DNA of 64,000 bases from Hofstenia miamia (GCA_004352715.1 SCFE01000040.1:2071063-2135062), one strand, 5' to 3'; shown: positions 13,741 to 25,622, counted from the stretch's first letter. Notes: a model not told the origin generated them from the letters alone. A program made the numbers and translations.

Positions 13741-14510
13741 TTTGTAAGCCTGTGGTGGGGTTACTGAAGAAGTCAAAAGACTAACTCAGTGGGTGTAGCC
13801 GCGATTCGGGTCCGCACCTTAACCTCTGGAAGTATGCCACTAAGGCCGGTTTGGTCATGACAAACTTCGGGTGATCCCTGCACGCAGATCTGTGTTGACT
13901 CTGATCGCAGAGTGAAGCCGAAGGCTGAACGTCAGTTGAGAGGGTTGCGCCTCCCCGCCAACCAAAGCTACTAAAAGTGGTAAATAAGAGAGCACCTGTT
14001 GGCTGCTATAAAGATCCGAAAATTATATTAGAGTACGCGGGCGTATTCAATGAATGCAAAGCATCTAGTGAATAAAGTCTCCGATTAAAAGGAATGTTGG
14101 ATCATAACTACTTGTGATACAGCAAAGCTGCCTCACAGGAAAGGTACAGCAAGTGCTGGCCTTGGCCTATCTCATAGGCCAGAAACAAAGAAATATCCTT
14201 GAATGACTGCCCCATGAGACGCACTCATGGACTGGCACCAGTAGCATTCGCGCTAACAGTGTTTCCACTGCGTGGCTGCCTGTCTACCCGAAAAACTGAA
14301 ACAGACAGGTTTCTCGAACGTTACCGTCCCCATATGCACAAAGTACATGTGGTGGCACCTTCTTCTACCCTATTTTTATTGGGGCTCCGTACACCGACGC
14401 ACCCATTGAATGTAAGTTATTAATATCCCGAAACCACCGCGAGGAGGTACTCTCTCGGACGATTTGGGCATAGCCCTTACGGTTCCCTAGTAAGCCTATC
14501 TATTTTTACA
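13741..14510. other. GC-richer block of unknown origin
   Basis: About 770 bp with clearly more G+C and CpG than the neighbourhood and sharp edges. It begins with GTAAGCCTGTGGTGGGG and ends near TCCCTAGTAAGCCTATC. A 74-codon ORF (14199-14423) inside it has no recognisable domain. It is not tRNA, 5S rRNA or a spliceosomal snRNA by eye. The untranslated region or remnant of a multicopy retroelement is my best guess, but I recognise no family. Confidence 0.45.
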
Positions 14511-17500
14511 CTATTCCTAACTAAGACCAAAACCATGTCTAGTTTAACCGTAAACACCCCAGGTATGCCTTATAATTTTTGAGGTTGTTGAAAATATTTT
14601 AAATGCTTATATTTCAAAAACTAACAACAATATCAACAATTTGAAAGCCCCGCACCTTCTGAATTTGAGCACGGCACACCTCAATGCACACATCAAGAAA
14701 CAGGTAAAGTTCTGTATTGCTGCCATGGGATCGAAGCATGAACGTTAGGTATGGAAAGAATTTAAAACACTTTTAGAAATTCTGAATTTTCAAAGAAAGT
14801 AGTTATTCTTTTCAACAGCCTCAGCCACAGCAAAACGCATTTTCAGCATTCAAGCATGTTCCCATTAATTTACATGTCAATGCATCACGATTTAAAAACT
14901 CCCTAGCAAGCTGGAAAAAATTTCTTTTTAAATGTGAAAAACGGCTTTTCTTTTTAAAAGGACGCCAGGCTGTTTAAGGTTAAGACATGCGATTTGTTAA
15001 CCTCTCAGCGTTCTGAATACGTTTGATTAGTTTATTAGCAATTTAATTTCATAAATAACTTCGATTAAAAATCTATTTGGGATATTTCTCGATTTCGAAG
15101 CGTCGCTGATACTGTGATAATTACTTCGACACGTTCTAGTATTTTAAAAATTACTTTCTTTCTTGCTTTTTATGGCACTTGTAATCATCTGCTAAGAATT
15201 TCTATTGCTTTGGGTCCACATTGTCTCATCGTATTGCCACAATAAATTAGCTGAAGTCTTAAAAGGTGATGGCTAAAATTGCTTTTCAAAAATAGAAAAT
15301 TAGCATAAAAAATTACAAATTACTTCTGTAAGAACAATTCCCCAGACTACACGCAGACGAACTTCCGAGTCCTAGGTGTCGATTTCATACAATCTTTAAC
15401 AGGTGAATTAATAGTAATAAACATTTTCTCATTTATAATTTAACTGCAGATTTAATATAATATTTTTGGTGATGCACACACCTTATGAACCATTGCAAAG
15501 TAAATCAAAATAATTTTCTTAGACAGTTTTCTGTTTTTAGCCTTACCGCTTAGCCGTGAGATGTGCTTAGCCATTGATAACTAAATATTAATATTTAGTA
15601 ATCTATGGCTCAGCATGCTGCGACTAAAGCAGTTGCTGAAAGCTGAGTCTGCATCCATTTTTTAGGCACCATTAAATTTTCTATAAGCAAATACAAAATA
15701 AACTATTTTTAGCCTCTGAAGAAATTTCCTTTGACAGAGATGGAAAGAAAATAATTATTGCAACTTCTAGACAATAATATAATTTGCATGTAATTGAGTA
15801 CACACCAGATCATTATAATAAATTTATTACTAATTTTATAAGATCTTAAACATATCAATCATAACAGCGATATGAACATCACGTGGCTAAAGGGGTTTAC
15901 CAAATTTTTATTTCCAGATTGTAAAGTTTCTATTTTGATTTTGAATTGTTCAGGATTCTTTTATTTTTTTTAGTCATGGCTTAGTTAAAAAATAATTGGC
16001 CAAAATATCTTAATTGAATATTATATGTAGTTTCTCTACTTATTTAATAGAATATTATTAAAATAAAAAATAAATTGTGTCAGTGAAATATTGCGTTGAT
16101 GAAGTAATATAAAATTTTTTTTCTTTGCTAAAATGTTTACTTCAAGTTATCACTTGTATAGTATTTAGTAATATAATATTTTCAGAAAAAGATACAGCCA
16201 TGCTTGATCATATTTAAGCATATTTTTATTGCAAAGTACCAAAATTATTAGTAATTGGAGTGTGCCAGTGCCAAAACCTGGACCCGTGCGCAGGCTTTCT
16301 TAGATCCATGCCCAATAGAGTAAATGTGGCCTAATTTTTTATAATGCAATACTTACTTCAATTCTACTGATAATTTAGTTTATTATTTTCTGTTTGTTTT
16401 ATTAGGTTGAGTGTGAATGAAGTTACAGTGGGAAATCATTGCTTTCTTAATGAACTGCTTTTTCTAATACTGGATTTACATGCTATTTACACCCACGCTT
16501 TCTTTTTCTTACAGTTGGATATTTAAATTTCCCACAATATTATTTCATCTCACGATAAATTTTCTAAGCAAGCACTGTTGTGATATCAATTCCAAAAATC
16601 GCTTAAACATTAAAATAATTGTCAAAAATTTGGTAATACATTAAGGTTTAATATAATGTCATGTAGGTTTGGGCTCTTTTTGCTGCCTTCTGTAATTTAT
16701 TCTCACGTGAATGCTGTTAGTCGTCCATTATGCCCCAACAACAAAATTCAGCCCATCTGTGGGGCTGCTTAATGTTCCCCAATTCTGCTCTAACCATTAG
16801 CCAACGAATTAAATACATTTTTTGTACCCTAAGACTCTTAGGCTAAGAGGGTATACAACTGCTATGTAAAGTGTAAATCGTGGAAATAGATTACAACTCT
16901 TCAGTTCAGTCCAGCCACACAGTGATGACTGAACGAATTTTCGCGGGGGGGAGGGGAGGCAAGGTACATTTATTACCTAAAATACTAACTAATTAAGAGC
17001 ACTTTTACTGTTTAAATTATAAAATTTTGAGAGATATCTTCTGAAATTTCAATTTTAAGGGCCTCCCTGCCTTAATTTTATTGAGACTGTGAAAAGCCTA
17101 AAGAATTACCACTATTGACCTTTTTATGTTGGCAAGCATTAAATTATTAGCTAAGCAATGATTTCAATTCATACAAGCGAATCTATTTATTGAATTTTTT
17201 AGAAACTTGTTATTTTGAAAAGTATTGACAATGAGAAATCTATTCCTATAATTTGCATAAAAAGAGAGTATGAGCTTATCAAAGGTAGCCAATCTTGTAA
17301 TCTTATATAGTCAAAACATTACATACTATTAAGAAACAGTTGGTGCAAACTAAAGAACATATTTTCCGAATTTCGTGTTAATGAAAGTGCTCATGCCCAC
17401 ATTAAAATACGCATAAAATATATTTGTTATTTTGATTTTTTAAATCTATTAACTTATTAACATATTAAAATCATTGAAAATTTGGTGTCTTGAACAATTT

Positions 17501-17752
17501 GTTAAGGTATGGAAAATAGAATACTTCATTCATTAGAGGTTTAATCTAAGATGCCTTTTACATTCAACGAAAAATTTAAAGATGTTCGTGCTGTTTCGCG
17601 TTCGTGCTTGAAAATTTTTTAAATTTCGTGCGGTGCTCCTTCCGAAAAATCAAGGCACTATGTGATATTTTGAAAACCTTTTATATTCAATATCTACCAA
17701 ACAAACATGACTTCATATTGTTTTATTACTTAGTACATAATTATGCATTTAG

Positions 17753-17890
17753 GTGCAAGTTTCATATTGCGGTGTACCTAAGCCGTTAGTTCAGGACAGA
17801 GTTATTTGCAATGCGACCCAATATTTCAATACATCTGGAAAAGTCTGCCATTCCTGCCCACTTTGTGCTAAAGGTTATGAACATTCTATT
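17753..17890 (+). CDS. EDAR-like TNF receptor, exon 2 (CRD1)
   Basis: Bounded by an acceptor (tgcatttag|GTGCAAG) and a consensus donor (ATT|gtaagta), 138 bp, phase 0 at both ends. It encodes residues 17-62 of the model. Cysteines at 22, 35, 48, 51 and 54 give the pattern C-x12-C-x2-C-x2-C, and CNATQYFNTSGKVC resembles the first cysteine-rich domain of EDAR, XEDAR and TROY, which has an aromatic residue about five positions after the first conserved cysteine and CxxCxxCGPG-like spacing. Two N-glycosylation sequons (NAT, NTS) fit an extracellular domain. Role: N-terminal part of the ligand-binding ectodomain. A random open frame would not give this cysteine spacing between two good splice sites. 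Confidence 0.88.
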
Positions 17891-17919
17891 GTAAGTATAC
17901 ATATTGTATATAACGTTTA

Positions 17920-17944
17920 TATATATATCTATATATATATATAT
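17920..17944. repeat. TA-rich microsatellite
   Basis: Interrupted (TA)n run just after the exon 2 donor. Confidence 0.85.
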
Positions 17945-17984
17945 TTATGTGTAAGCGATTTTTACAACTTTTAAAACAAAAGAT

Positions 17985-18296
17985 ATGTTTAATATCAAAG
18001 ACAATAACCCAAAAAACTTAGTTTCATCCCTAGTCTACAAATATACATGTGATGATTGCGATAAATCATATATCGGTGAAGCTAAGCGACATCTGGGAAT
18101 AGGATCTAATGAGCATTTAAGAGGACATCTGAATTCAGAAATTTTTGCCCATCAACATCAAACTAAGGAAGATCAATTTAAAATTTTACTAAGAACTAAG
18201 CATCCGAAAAGAGCAAAGGCAATATATATAAAAGAAACAACAAAGGGTAAATTATTAAATCGACAACAAAGCATGATGACCTTAAATTTATTCTAA
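17985..18296 (+). pseudogene. Penelope-like retroelement, GIY-YIG endonuclease fragment
   Basis: The 103-codon frame has the hallmark of the C-terminal endonuclease of Penelope-like elements: SLVYKYTCDDCDKSYIGEAKRHL (residues 14-36 of the frame), i.e. a CxxC pair followed by the YIG half of GIY-YIG, then EHLRGH, FKIL and KAIYIKE, which match the later conserved blocks in order. In intact elements this domain follows a reverse transcriptase; no RT remains upstream, so the copy is 5'-truncated, as is usual for such retroelements. Part of the middle (between EHLRGH and the His-containing block) looks shortened. It lies in intron 2 of the receptor gene in the same orientation, and a hammerhead-like core follows it at 18366. 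It is an inert fragment, not a host gene. Confidence 0.85.
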
Positions 18297-18365
18297 GTGT
18301 ATGTAATAAGATCTTTTATATTTAGTGTAGTTTATTGTAAATTTATTTACCGCATATTTTGTAAG

Positions 18366-18391
18366 CTGACGATGATGGTAACACATCGAAA
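18366..18391 (+). ncRNA. Hammerhead-ribozyme-like core (degenerate)
   Basis: CTGACGA at 18366-18372 matches the CUGANGA box. A stem follows, GATG (18374-18377) paired with CATC (18384-18387), then GAAA at 18388-18391, which matches the second conserved box. Penelope-like elements are known to carry hammerhead motifs, and this one lies about 70 bp after the endonuclease stop. One extra U sits between the first box and the stem, and I cannot close helices I and III by eye, so it is probably not active. Confidence 0.45.
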
Positions 18392-21164
18392 TCGATATTT
18401 AAGACTGTCGTCAATATATATATATATGTTTTTTAAATTAGGCCTACATAATAAAATAAAATTTAGTTTAACAATAGTTTATCAATATTTCATGTACGTA
18501 TGTTTTCAATACGAAGCGCTGTTTGATTATAATTAATATTCTAATGGTCTAAGGTCTATATTTAACATAGAAACCTTTGGTCTTCAATCGCGAAGGGCGT
18601 AAATCAAAATCAAAAATAAAATCATTTTTGACATATTCTGTGTTTTCAAATTAGAGAGCTGTGTGCGAACAAAGTTGTCTACCCTACCCGAAAAAAATTT
18701 TTAAAATCATAAAATTTAGTGCAATAGCCCTTTACTAACCACTAACTAATCTGGGGCCTAGCCCCTAACCATGGACTTCTGTGATATTTTAACACATGGA
18801 CGCTACACGAAACAAATTGAGAAATGTATTGCATAGTTGGGGCTTGTCGATAAGTGATTGCGGGAATAAATCGTACGCGTAATAGATTATTTCCACTTCT
18901 TTTGTTTTTTGCTGTTGCTTATTTCATCGTGAAATTCAATATTTTGTAATACCCAATATGTGTTGTGTATCTTATTGCAAATCTAATTAAAACAGTACAT
19001 CAAAACATAAAGAAGAAATTTAATTTACTATACATTGATCTCCCAATATGGTGTATTAAAGGAAAACTGGTTGCGAGTTATACGGTTACACCAAGGCGTG
19101 ATTTTGTGCCAGATACGTGGACTGTAGTATTGTCTCTAGATTTTCAACACTCCAATTTCACTTACATTATGCAATAAAAGAAAAAGAAATTCATCAGTTT
19201 AATTAAGAAAAGAAGACTTAGCTTAAGTACGGTGCTACACCAGAGATGGACACCGGCTGGACCCAAGATTTAGGAAATTACTGACAAAAAACGGACCGAA
19301 TAAAATGAATTGCAACAAGCTTGTAAATATAAATTTTTGAAATTTCAATAGAAGCATCTATCCAACTTTGTGTAACATTATGTTTTGAATTAAAAAGATT
19401 AATGTTGGTATACAAAGGAATAAAATTACTAAGATCCGATTGAAATATAATTGCAGCGAATTTGGTTTCTTCAAATATGTACATTTAAATAATTGTTTAT
19501 CAGATGAACATAATCCAGGTCTCAAAGAGTGATATAATTGTATAAATTGTGTGGCAGAGGTGTAATCCTCTCGCAAAGTTTTTTAAAAATTTTATTCAGA
19601 TGTAATATATTTTTTGAATTAATGGCAAACTATGTTTCTTCAAGAATTTTGTAACTTACTTTAGTTATAGAGAGAGACTTCAAATCAGAAATTTGATGCA
19701 TTTATAGTTACTTCATCAACTCTCTACCTAAATTCACAATTTACTTGATGAAATTCAGCTTCAATTTGTTTAAACTTCATTTTGTTCTTCAGATTTTATT
19801 GAAAGTAGGTTTTTTATCCTATAGACGAACTAATGGTGCAGATTGTTATGTTAATGTTAAAAGGGTACTTGATACAGAACAAAATATCTGCCTAATTTCA
19901 GCTGATGCTAAAAGTTTACTTGGTTATCAGATATTTTCAACAGCATTGATAATGTCATTATTGAGGCTGAAAATTTGGGATCTCTTTATGTGAATGGATC
20001 TTTTGGAGCAATAAATGCAAATATTGTCGTCAATCTCTATTTTCTTCAGAGGTTTTTCTGGATTCTAATACATCAAATATAGACATAGTTCAGATGATCT
20101 CAACATTTTTATCGTGGAAGCCTAGTGGTTATACACCGTGGAACTTCTACTTACAAATGTTTTGAGTAACTATGCACTTAAAACAAAACAATTTGTCGTT
20201 TTTTAAACGAATCAAACAAACAATTCTGTTTTACTCAAGCTCTAAGAATTCATTTCCAAAATCAATATCCACTGCTAGATGTAAAATTGGTCATGAAATA
20301 ATAAACTTTCGGTTTAACAAATTGTTTTCCAAAAAATGTTGTAAATGATTTTATCATCACCTGTAAGCACCTCATGCATGTCTAGAGCATATAAATTTTA
20401 AAAATTTCACTGTAGTGTTTTTCACAGTAGTTTTTTACAAGAAATACGTGAAAAACCATGTTTATTGTATTAATTTTTTTAGCAAAAGTTGATATTGCAT
20501 TTTATCTGAGGAACTGGTTATTTCTATTAACGAGTGTAAATAATATCTATCATCAATCAACCCCAACTATGAATTAGGCAAAAAACACGTCGCGTCCAGG
20601 TGTTTTATATCGAAGAAATCCATGCCCTAACCCTTCCCCTACCCACTACAAAGACATTTTGTGGCGGCAAAGTAGAAAGCACAATTTTTCACACTATGCT
20701 ATAGCAATGAAAAAAATTCATTGTTTTTGAAATTCCTAAATACAATTTTTTCTTCAATTAAATTTAAAATTTAAGCAATTCTTTTGCCCTTGAAAACCTG
20801 CACTCTTGCTTTTGCTTGGGTAATACCAACACTTTTGAGTTCGAAGTTCAAATGTTGGTTCAAATTAGGATTCTAGAACTATTCGATTTACCCGGCCCAA
20901 ATTGGAAAAATACGCAGTGAGACTCTGACCAATAATGAAGGATCTGGGACCCCGGAAAATAGCTACATATCCACTTGCAATGGTATGGAAACTATTAACG
21001 GTATTTCTTTGCACAGAAACATCACTGTACATATAAAAAAGATTAAATCAAAATAATTATATGAGATTGTAAACGAGTAGGAAAAAATTATGGGCTTGTA
21101 ACGGAGAAAGGTAATTTTATTTTGATTGGTTATAAAATGGCATCTTTATCTACTGTCCGTTTAG
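18392..21164. other. Rest of intron 2 (non-coding)
   Basis: AT-rich sequence with only short random ORFs on both strands (for example at 18965-19177 and 19745-19993, neither recognisable). It ends at a good acceptor, actgtccgtttag|AGTTGT, of exon 3. Confidence 0.55.
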
Positions 21165-21343
21165 AGTTGTGGACACGATAAAGGCGAAAACGTGACGTGT
21201 CAAAGATGCAGCTGGGGATTTTTTAAGCCTGAATCCGGATACGGCGGTTGCAAACGGCACAAGCGTTGCTACGGTTTTGCAATCGCAGTTCAAGGCACTA
21301 TATCTACTGACGTTATATGTTCCACCAACAGTTGCACTACGGG
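21165..21343 (+). CDS. EDAR-like TNF receptor, exon 3 (CRD2, start of CRD3)
   Basis: 179 bp between a pyrimidine-rich acceptor (gtccgtttag|AGTTGT) and a gtaatt donor, entering in phase 0 and leaving in phase 2. It encodes residues 63-121. Cysteines at 64, 74, 77, 91, 97, 114 and 119 reproduce the EDAR-branch order: SCGHDKGENVTCQRC, then FFKPESGYGGCKRHKRC, then DVICSTNSC. The segment CG-x-x-x-G-E-x-x-x-C-x-x-C, then F-K before G-x-x-x-C-K, is shared with TROY and XEDAR; EDAR has CRRHKDC at the place of CKRHKRC here. One sequon (NVT) is present. Role: the main ligand-binding part of the ectodomain. The opposite strand also has an open frame (21150-21362), which is only a shadow. Confidence 0.92.
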
Positions 21344-22117
21344 GTAATTTTTGTTGTGACATTTATTTTTAGCTACTATCTCACAAAAACAAAAACTAAT
21401 CAGGGTTGTACAAAATGAATATAATTTAAAAACACATCTTTGACAGTAAATTCAAAAAAGTTTTAAATTTGCTTATTAAGAATAAGGGGGAAATATTTTA
21501 ATCCTCATTCGAATGTTTAAAGGCTTTCCAAAATCGATTGTTCCCGCTTATGTTTTGTTACACAACTGAAATTATTTTTCTGTTTTTTAGATTTATTGAA
21601 ATAAAAATGTAATCTATTTTAGAAAAAGCATACTATTTTAACTTAATTCTTACTAATTTGAAACAGAGTTGAATTTTTTTCTCATTTTTTAATTTTTTAG
21701 TCAATTTCATGATATTGAATTAAATTTTCATTCTTAATCTAAATTTCATTAAGACATTGAGATCCATACTGTATAATTACATGCATCATTGTGCTTCATG
21801 TTGAGTTTCATTTAATTTAAAGTAAGGATTTTTGTAACCCTATCCTATTCTTTATGCATTACAATTTTATTGGTTTTGTCCAAATTTTATAGACAATTTG
21901 TGACTATTGACCCATCTATGGATAAATGTGCTCCCTGTTATGGTGATCATTTGTGATAAAAATTATTCCTGTGCCTGAATTACATGAAAAGGTGAACATT
22001 TTAATGAAAAATTCTGTTTTTTAGAAAGGCATGAATTCTTCCCATAATAATAATAATAAGGTAGTCCAGATTCCATCACAGCAACAATTAAAGTGTTTAC
22101 CTGCAAATCCAGAGTTC

Positions 22118-22181
22118 GTCGCGATGTAGGTTCCAATTAAAGATGTCGATGAAAGAGAAGGCAATTTTCTATCCTATGGTG
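22118..22181. repeat. Second copy of a decayed dispersed repeat
   Basis: GTCGCGATGTAG at 22118-22129 followed by AAAGAGAAGGCAATTTTCTA at 22152 matches, in order, the words at 12004-12015 and about 12089-12121. The spacing differs (about 20 against 75 bp), so one copy carries an indel. Confidence 0.5.
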
Positions 22182-22954
22182 ACCTTAAAATGAAGTGTTG
22201 ATCTGACAAAATATTTTTGACTTTTTTGACCTTGCAACCATACTAAATAATTGCACAATTCACATTTTCATGTCTAACCAAATCTTTTTGACAGAAAAAA
22301 AACATTTTGAGGTTATTGAATTTTACGCGCTCTAGTGATAACAGAATTGCTTTGATTAGGAGAGATTGTATAAAATCGGTGATCAATTTCCATGTAATCG
22401 ATTTTCGATTCCAATTATATAGAATCGTAGTTCTAATTCTAAGATTACCTTCATCTATTTCGTAGAAATATCACCTAGTACTTTTGTGCATTGGACTAAA
22501 GCACTTATAAATCGCTTCACATTACATACAAATGGAAAGAAGTAGTTAAAATTAATAACAGCATTAAGGATTTGAAAGCGTTAATGTTTCAATTGTTTCA
22601 AGATGTAATATACAGTTAGATGATGTGTCGATTACCATTAGTAAAATTAAATTTCATAAAAACATCTATAAATATTTTTTAGATAATGTTTCTCTCCAAC
22701 AAAGAATGAATCGTTAATTTGCAATGGCTTTGTAGTTTGGCGCTAGTCAATAGGAAATGTTCACAGTTTATTTAATGAGTGCTTTTCAAAAGAAACCAAT
22801 AATGTTTTTGGCTGATGAATGGGAATTCGATTATATTATTTAAAAACTATTGTACTAATAAATATGTGACCGGTAATATTTACGAAAATAATATATTTGA
22901 ATTTTGATGTTAGTCATTGTGTAATGGATTTGTATCTTTGAGAGCCTTTTTTAT

Positions 22955-23225
22955 TAGGGCTGTTCGATTATTTAATTAATTGACCCGACCTTTAGTAATT
23001 GATAATTGATTGATTCTGTTGCCAAATTAGATTTAATTATGACAGCAGCTTTTTCAAAAGTTTGTTTTTGTTGAACGCAGAGTCGTTTCGCGAATTCCAC
23101 AGTTGTTATGTATGTTTTATTTTGTTTTTGATATTTCTTTGAAAAAAAGTTTAAAAAAACGTTTTTAGCTATCAATATCCGTTGAGATAATTGATTGATA
23201 GCAGGTTAATAATTGATTGACTCTT
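22955..23225. mobile_element. hAT-like terminal fragment (candidate)
   Basis: TAGGGCTGTTCGATTA at 22955 resembles a hAT-type terminus and is followed by many TCAATTA/TAATTGA subterminal words (22965-23010 and 23165-23225). The right terminus is not recognisable, so the copy is truncated or decayed. A 67-codon antisense ORF inside has no recognisable domain. Confidence 0.35.
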
Positions 23226-23599
23226 GTAATTTTTACTAATTCTGAAGTCTACTCAATAAATGCATGCAATGGCTTAAAATTGTTTTTCAGGAGATCTTTA
23301 CACAGAAATATCACAACATATATGTAATACATGAACATTGTAATAATCAAAGGAAAAACTTTTAGAAACCTATGAAATTTTTTTATATTAATACTTTAGT
23401 GAAATTTCTCCAGTTGTATTTAAACATTTTTTATAAAAGCCTGTAAATATTTTCAAACGATTTTATAATTGTTTGGAAAATTGATGTAAATTAATTACTT
23501 CGATTCAAAAAATGCAACTCATAAAAGTGTATTTTTCTGACAACTTAAAAAATAAAAGACACATCATCCAAAAGCAATAGAGAGTACTAATCGGTTGTG

Positions 23600-23886
23600 G
23601 ATGACTTAGCATACTATTTTTCTTTAGGGGCGATGCAACGCCCAAATCGAATCCATCAGTTTTTTTCAAACCGATTTTTTGCTGCTATTCGATTATATCT
23701 TGCTTTAACTGTTGTAAATGTCGGCTTTATTCTTCTCCACATCGTCTTTAAGGATCACCCAGACATTTTCAATGGGTGAAAAATCAGGAGAAAACACAAA
23801 CCACTGCAAAAATTGAGCTTATTTTTCTTCAGAAAAATTTCGGGTATGTTGAGAATTGTGAGGGTGTTGTCCCAATTTTGCTGTAG
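23600..23886 (-). pseudogene. Tc1/IS630-like transposase, C-terminal part
   Basis: On the minus strand one frame reads QWFVFSPDFSPIENVW followed by ILKDDVEKNKADIY. This is the SPD-x-x-PIEN-x-W block that carries the last catalytic aspartate region of Tc1/IS630 DDE transposases. Upstream in a second frame is QQNWDNTLTILNIPEIF, which corresponds to the QQDNA-x-x-H block with frame damage. Several frame changes and stops make it non-functional. Its N-terminal side ends at the mariner insertion point (TA at 23887-23888). Confidence 0.75.
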
Positions 23887-23888
23887 TA

Positions 23889-25202
23889 CGAGGGCTATTA
23901 CAAAATTAACCTCCGATTGTCTTTACACAGAATTCAACCATTCACAGTGGCATGGCACTTCGCGAAAAAAACAATGCAATTTGAACTGTCTTTACGCATC
24001 ACGGCAGTTCATTAGACTTCGTCAGTTCTTCGCATGCCCCATTTATCATAGAGCTCCCTATTGTTGTGTCCGCCAGCTGTGAGATTCTTTTGGTCATCCA
24101 CTTTCTGTGTGCAGAAGGCAAACTGCAGCTGAGATTCATCATCTTCTGTGTCGAGTGTATGGAGATGGAGTCATGAGCGAAGGATCAGTGCTGGAATGGT
24201 GCAGGAAGTTCAAGAATGGATGGTCTGAGGTGCATTATGAGGAAGGGTGTGAATGGCCTTCACAGTGTTGACCGATAAACTCGTGCAGAAAGTTGATGAA
24301 GCAGTCTCGAGAAAGGCATCGTGTCACAATTTCGGATCTCAAGAATGATTTCCCAGAGATTTCAAGAAGTGCCTTATTCCGAGTGATCACGGATAACTTG
24401 GGTTATCACAAATACTGCGAAGGCTGGGTACCAAAAAGATTGACCGACGTCTACAAAGGTTGAAGAGTGGACGCTGAAGCGTCATTCCTTTTGTGTCATC
24501 GGGAAGAAGGGGAGCAATTCCTGGACAAGATTGTGACTGGGGATTAGATTTTGGATTCCGTTCGTCAATTCAGAGACGAAGGAGGCGTCCAAGCAATGGA
24601 TACATCCTCACTCACCGAACAAACCCAAGAAATTTAAGCAAACGTTTTCGAATTGGAAAAGGATGGCAACCGTTTTTTGGGACCGCAGAGAAGTCCTTTT
24701 GGTCGACTTCATGCCTCCAGGATACACGATGCTTAATGTGAGATCCTCAAAGGCCACTGGCGAGTGATCCAAAACAAACCAAGAGGAAGCAGGTGTTGTC
24801 CTTCTGCATTACAACACAAGGCCCCATACAACTGCCCGAACAGCAGCCTTGTTGAATGATTTCCAATGGGAGATTTTTTTATCAGTCACTATACAGTCCC
24901 GAATTGGCACCGAGCGATTACCATCTCTTCCAAAAATGAAAGTGTGGTTTGGAAGTCACCGATTTCAATCGGATGATGAACTGGTCAAAAGTGTGAATGG
25001 CTGGTTGAGTGCACAGGCGGCAGAGTTCTTTGATGATGGCATAAGGAAGCTGATCCCACGGTATCAAAAATGTATTGATTTAAGGTGACTGTTGAGAAGT
25101 ATACAATGTATTTGATGTATTGAAATTAGGTAATAAAGATTAATTTGGATTTTTTGTTTTTTCTCGGTAGGCTATTGGAGGTTAATTTTGGAATGGCCAT
25201 CG
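23889..25202 (+). mobile_element. mariner element (about 1.3 kb) with both terminal inverted repeats
   Basis: The element is bounded by TA at 23887-23888 and 25203-25204, the target duplication of this superfamily. The left terminus begins CGAGGGCTATTACAAAATTA; the reverse complement of the right terminus begins CGATGGCCATTCCAAAATTA. They agree at 26 of 31 positions by hand alignment. The 1314-bp length is normal for mariner. It encodes one decayed transposase on the + strand. It inserted into a minus-strand Tc1/IS630-like transposase, so it is younger than that element. Confidence 0.93.
24067..25090 (+). pseudogene. mariner transposase, inactivated
   Basis: Conserved mariner blocks appear in order but in changing frames: VIHFLCAEGK near 24092, an HTH region with EWCRKFKNG near 24191, DLKNDFPEISRSALFRV near 24335, YHKYCEGWVPKRLTDV near 24405, IVTGD near 24522, PHSPNKPKKFKQT near 24610, FWDRREVLLVDFM near 24677, then RPHTTARTAALLNDFQWEIF and LAPSDYHLF near 24915. 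Of the D,D34D triad, the first D (TGD) survives but a stop follows it, the second is changed (HDN to HYN) and the third (APSD) is present in another frame. The end, IRKLIPRYQKCIDL, matches the family's C-terminus. Several frameshifts and stops mean it cannot make active enzyme. Confidence 0.9.
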
Positions 25203-25204
25203 TA

Positions 25205-25450
25205 TATAACCTTGTCGACAAAGGCTGTGCTCATACCGGAAAAGTCTTCTAGGATATCTGTGTAGTTCTGGCCGTTAATGGTGTCTTGCTTCGCATATTT
25301 GTACGCAGAAACTTCGATCGCTCAAGTTCCTTCAAGCCATGATTTTAGGGTAAAAATTTGGAATCTCGTGAACGACCAATGTAAAATTCGCTGGAAACTA
25401 GACGTTAGCCAAAAATCACAGCAGTAAGCTTATCCTCTTCTACTTAGGAA
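25205..25450 (-). pseudogene. Tc1/IS630-like transposase, middle part
   Basis: Minus-strand frames give SEFYIGRSRDSKFL and KYAKQDTINGQNYTDILEDF, which match the part of IS630-type transposases between the first and second catalytic aspartates (the INGxxYxDIL block). Stops and frameshifts interrupt it. It abuts the mariner 3' end and continues on the far side of it at 23886. Confidence 0.65.
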
Positions 25451-25622
25451 TGAGCTTTGGAAATTTTTTGAATTTTTTTCCTGAATACTGCTGTTTATTT
25501 TAAAGACCCTCTATACTATGGATTTGGGCCCGGGAAACAGATGCCCCCTCCCCGAAATGGTGATTCATCTGAAAATTTTATATTAGAGAGTTGCATAGGG
25601 CTATTTGAACCAGGCTCTTCCG

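Larger units (their letters stand above)
9606..17752. other. Intron 1 of the receptor gene (non-coding)
   Basis: No coding exon recognised. It contains a decayed dispersed repeat (11957-12121), a 68-bp tandem duplication (13471-13606) and a GC-richer block of unknown origin (13741-14510). The rest is AT-rich sequence in which I see nothing. It ends at the acceptor ...tgcatttag|GTGCAAG of exon 2. Confidence 0.6.

Noticed and set aside
14199-14423. 74-codon ORF as a gene
   Set aside because: No recognisable domain, no splice or promoter support, and it is part of a longer GC-richer block open only by composition.
21150-21362. Minus-strand ORF of 70 codons
   Set aside because: It lies exactly over exon 3, whose cysteine pattern and splice sites on the + strand explain the unusual composition.
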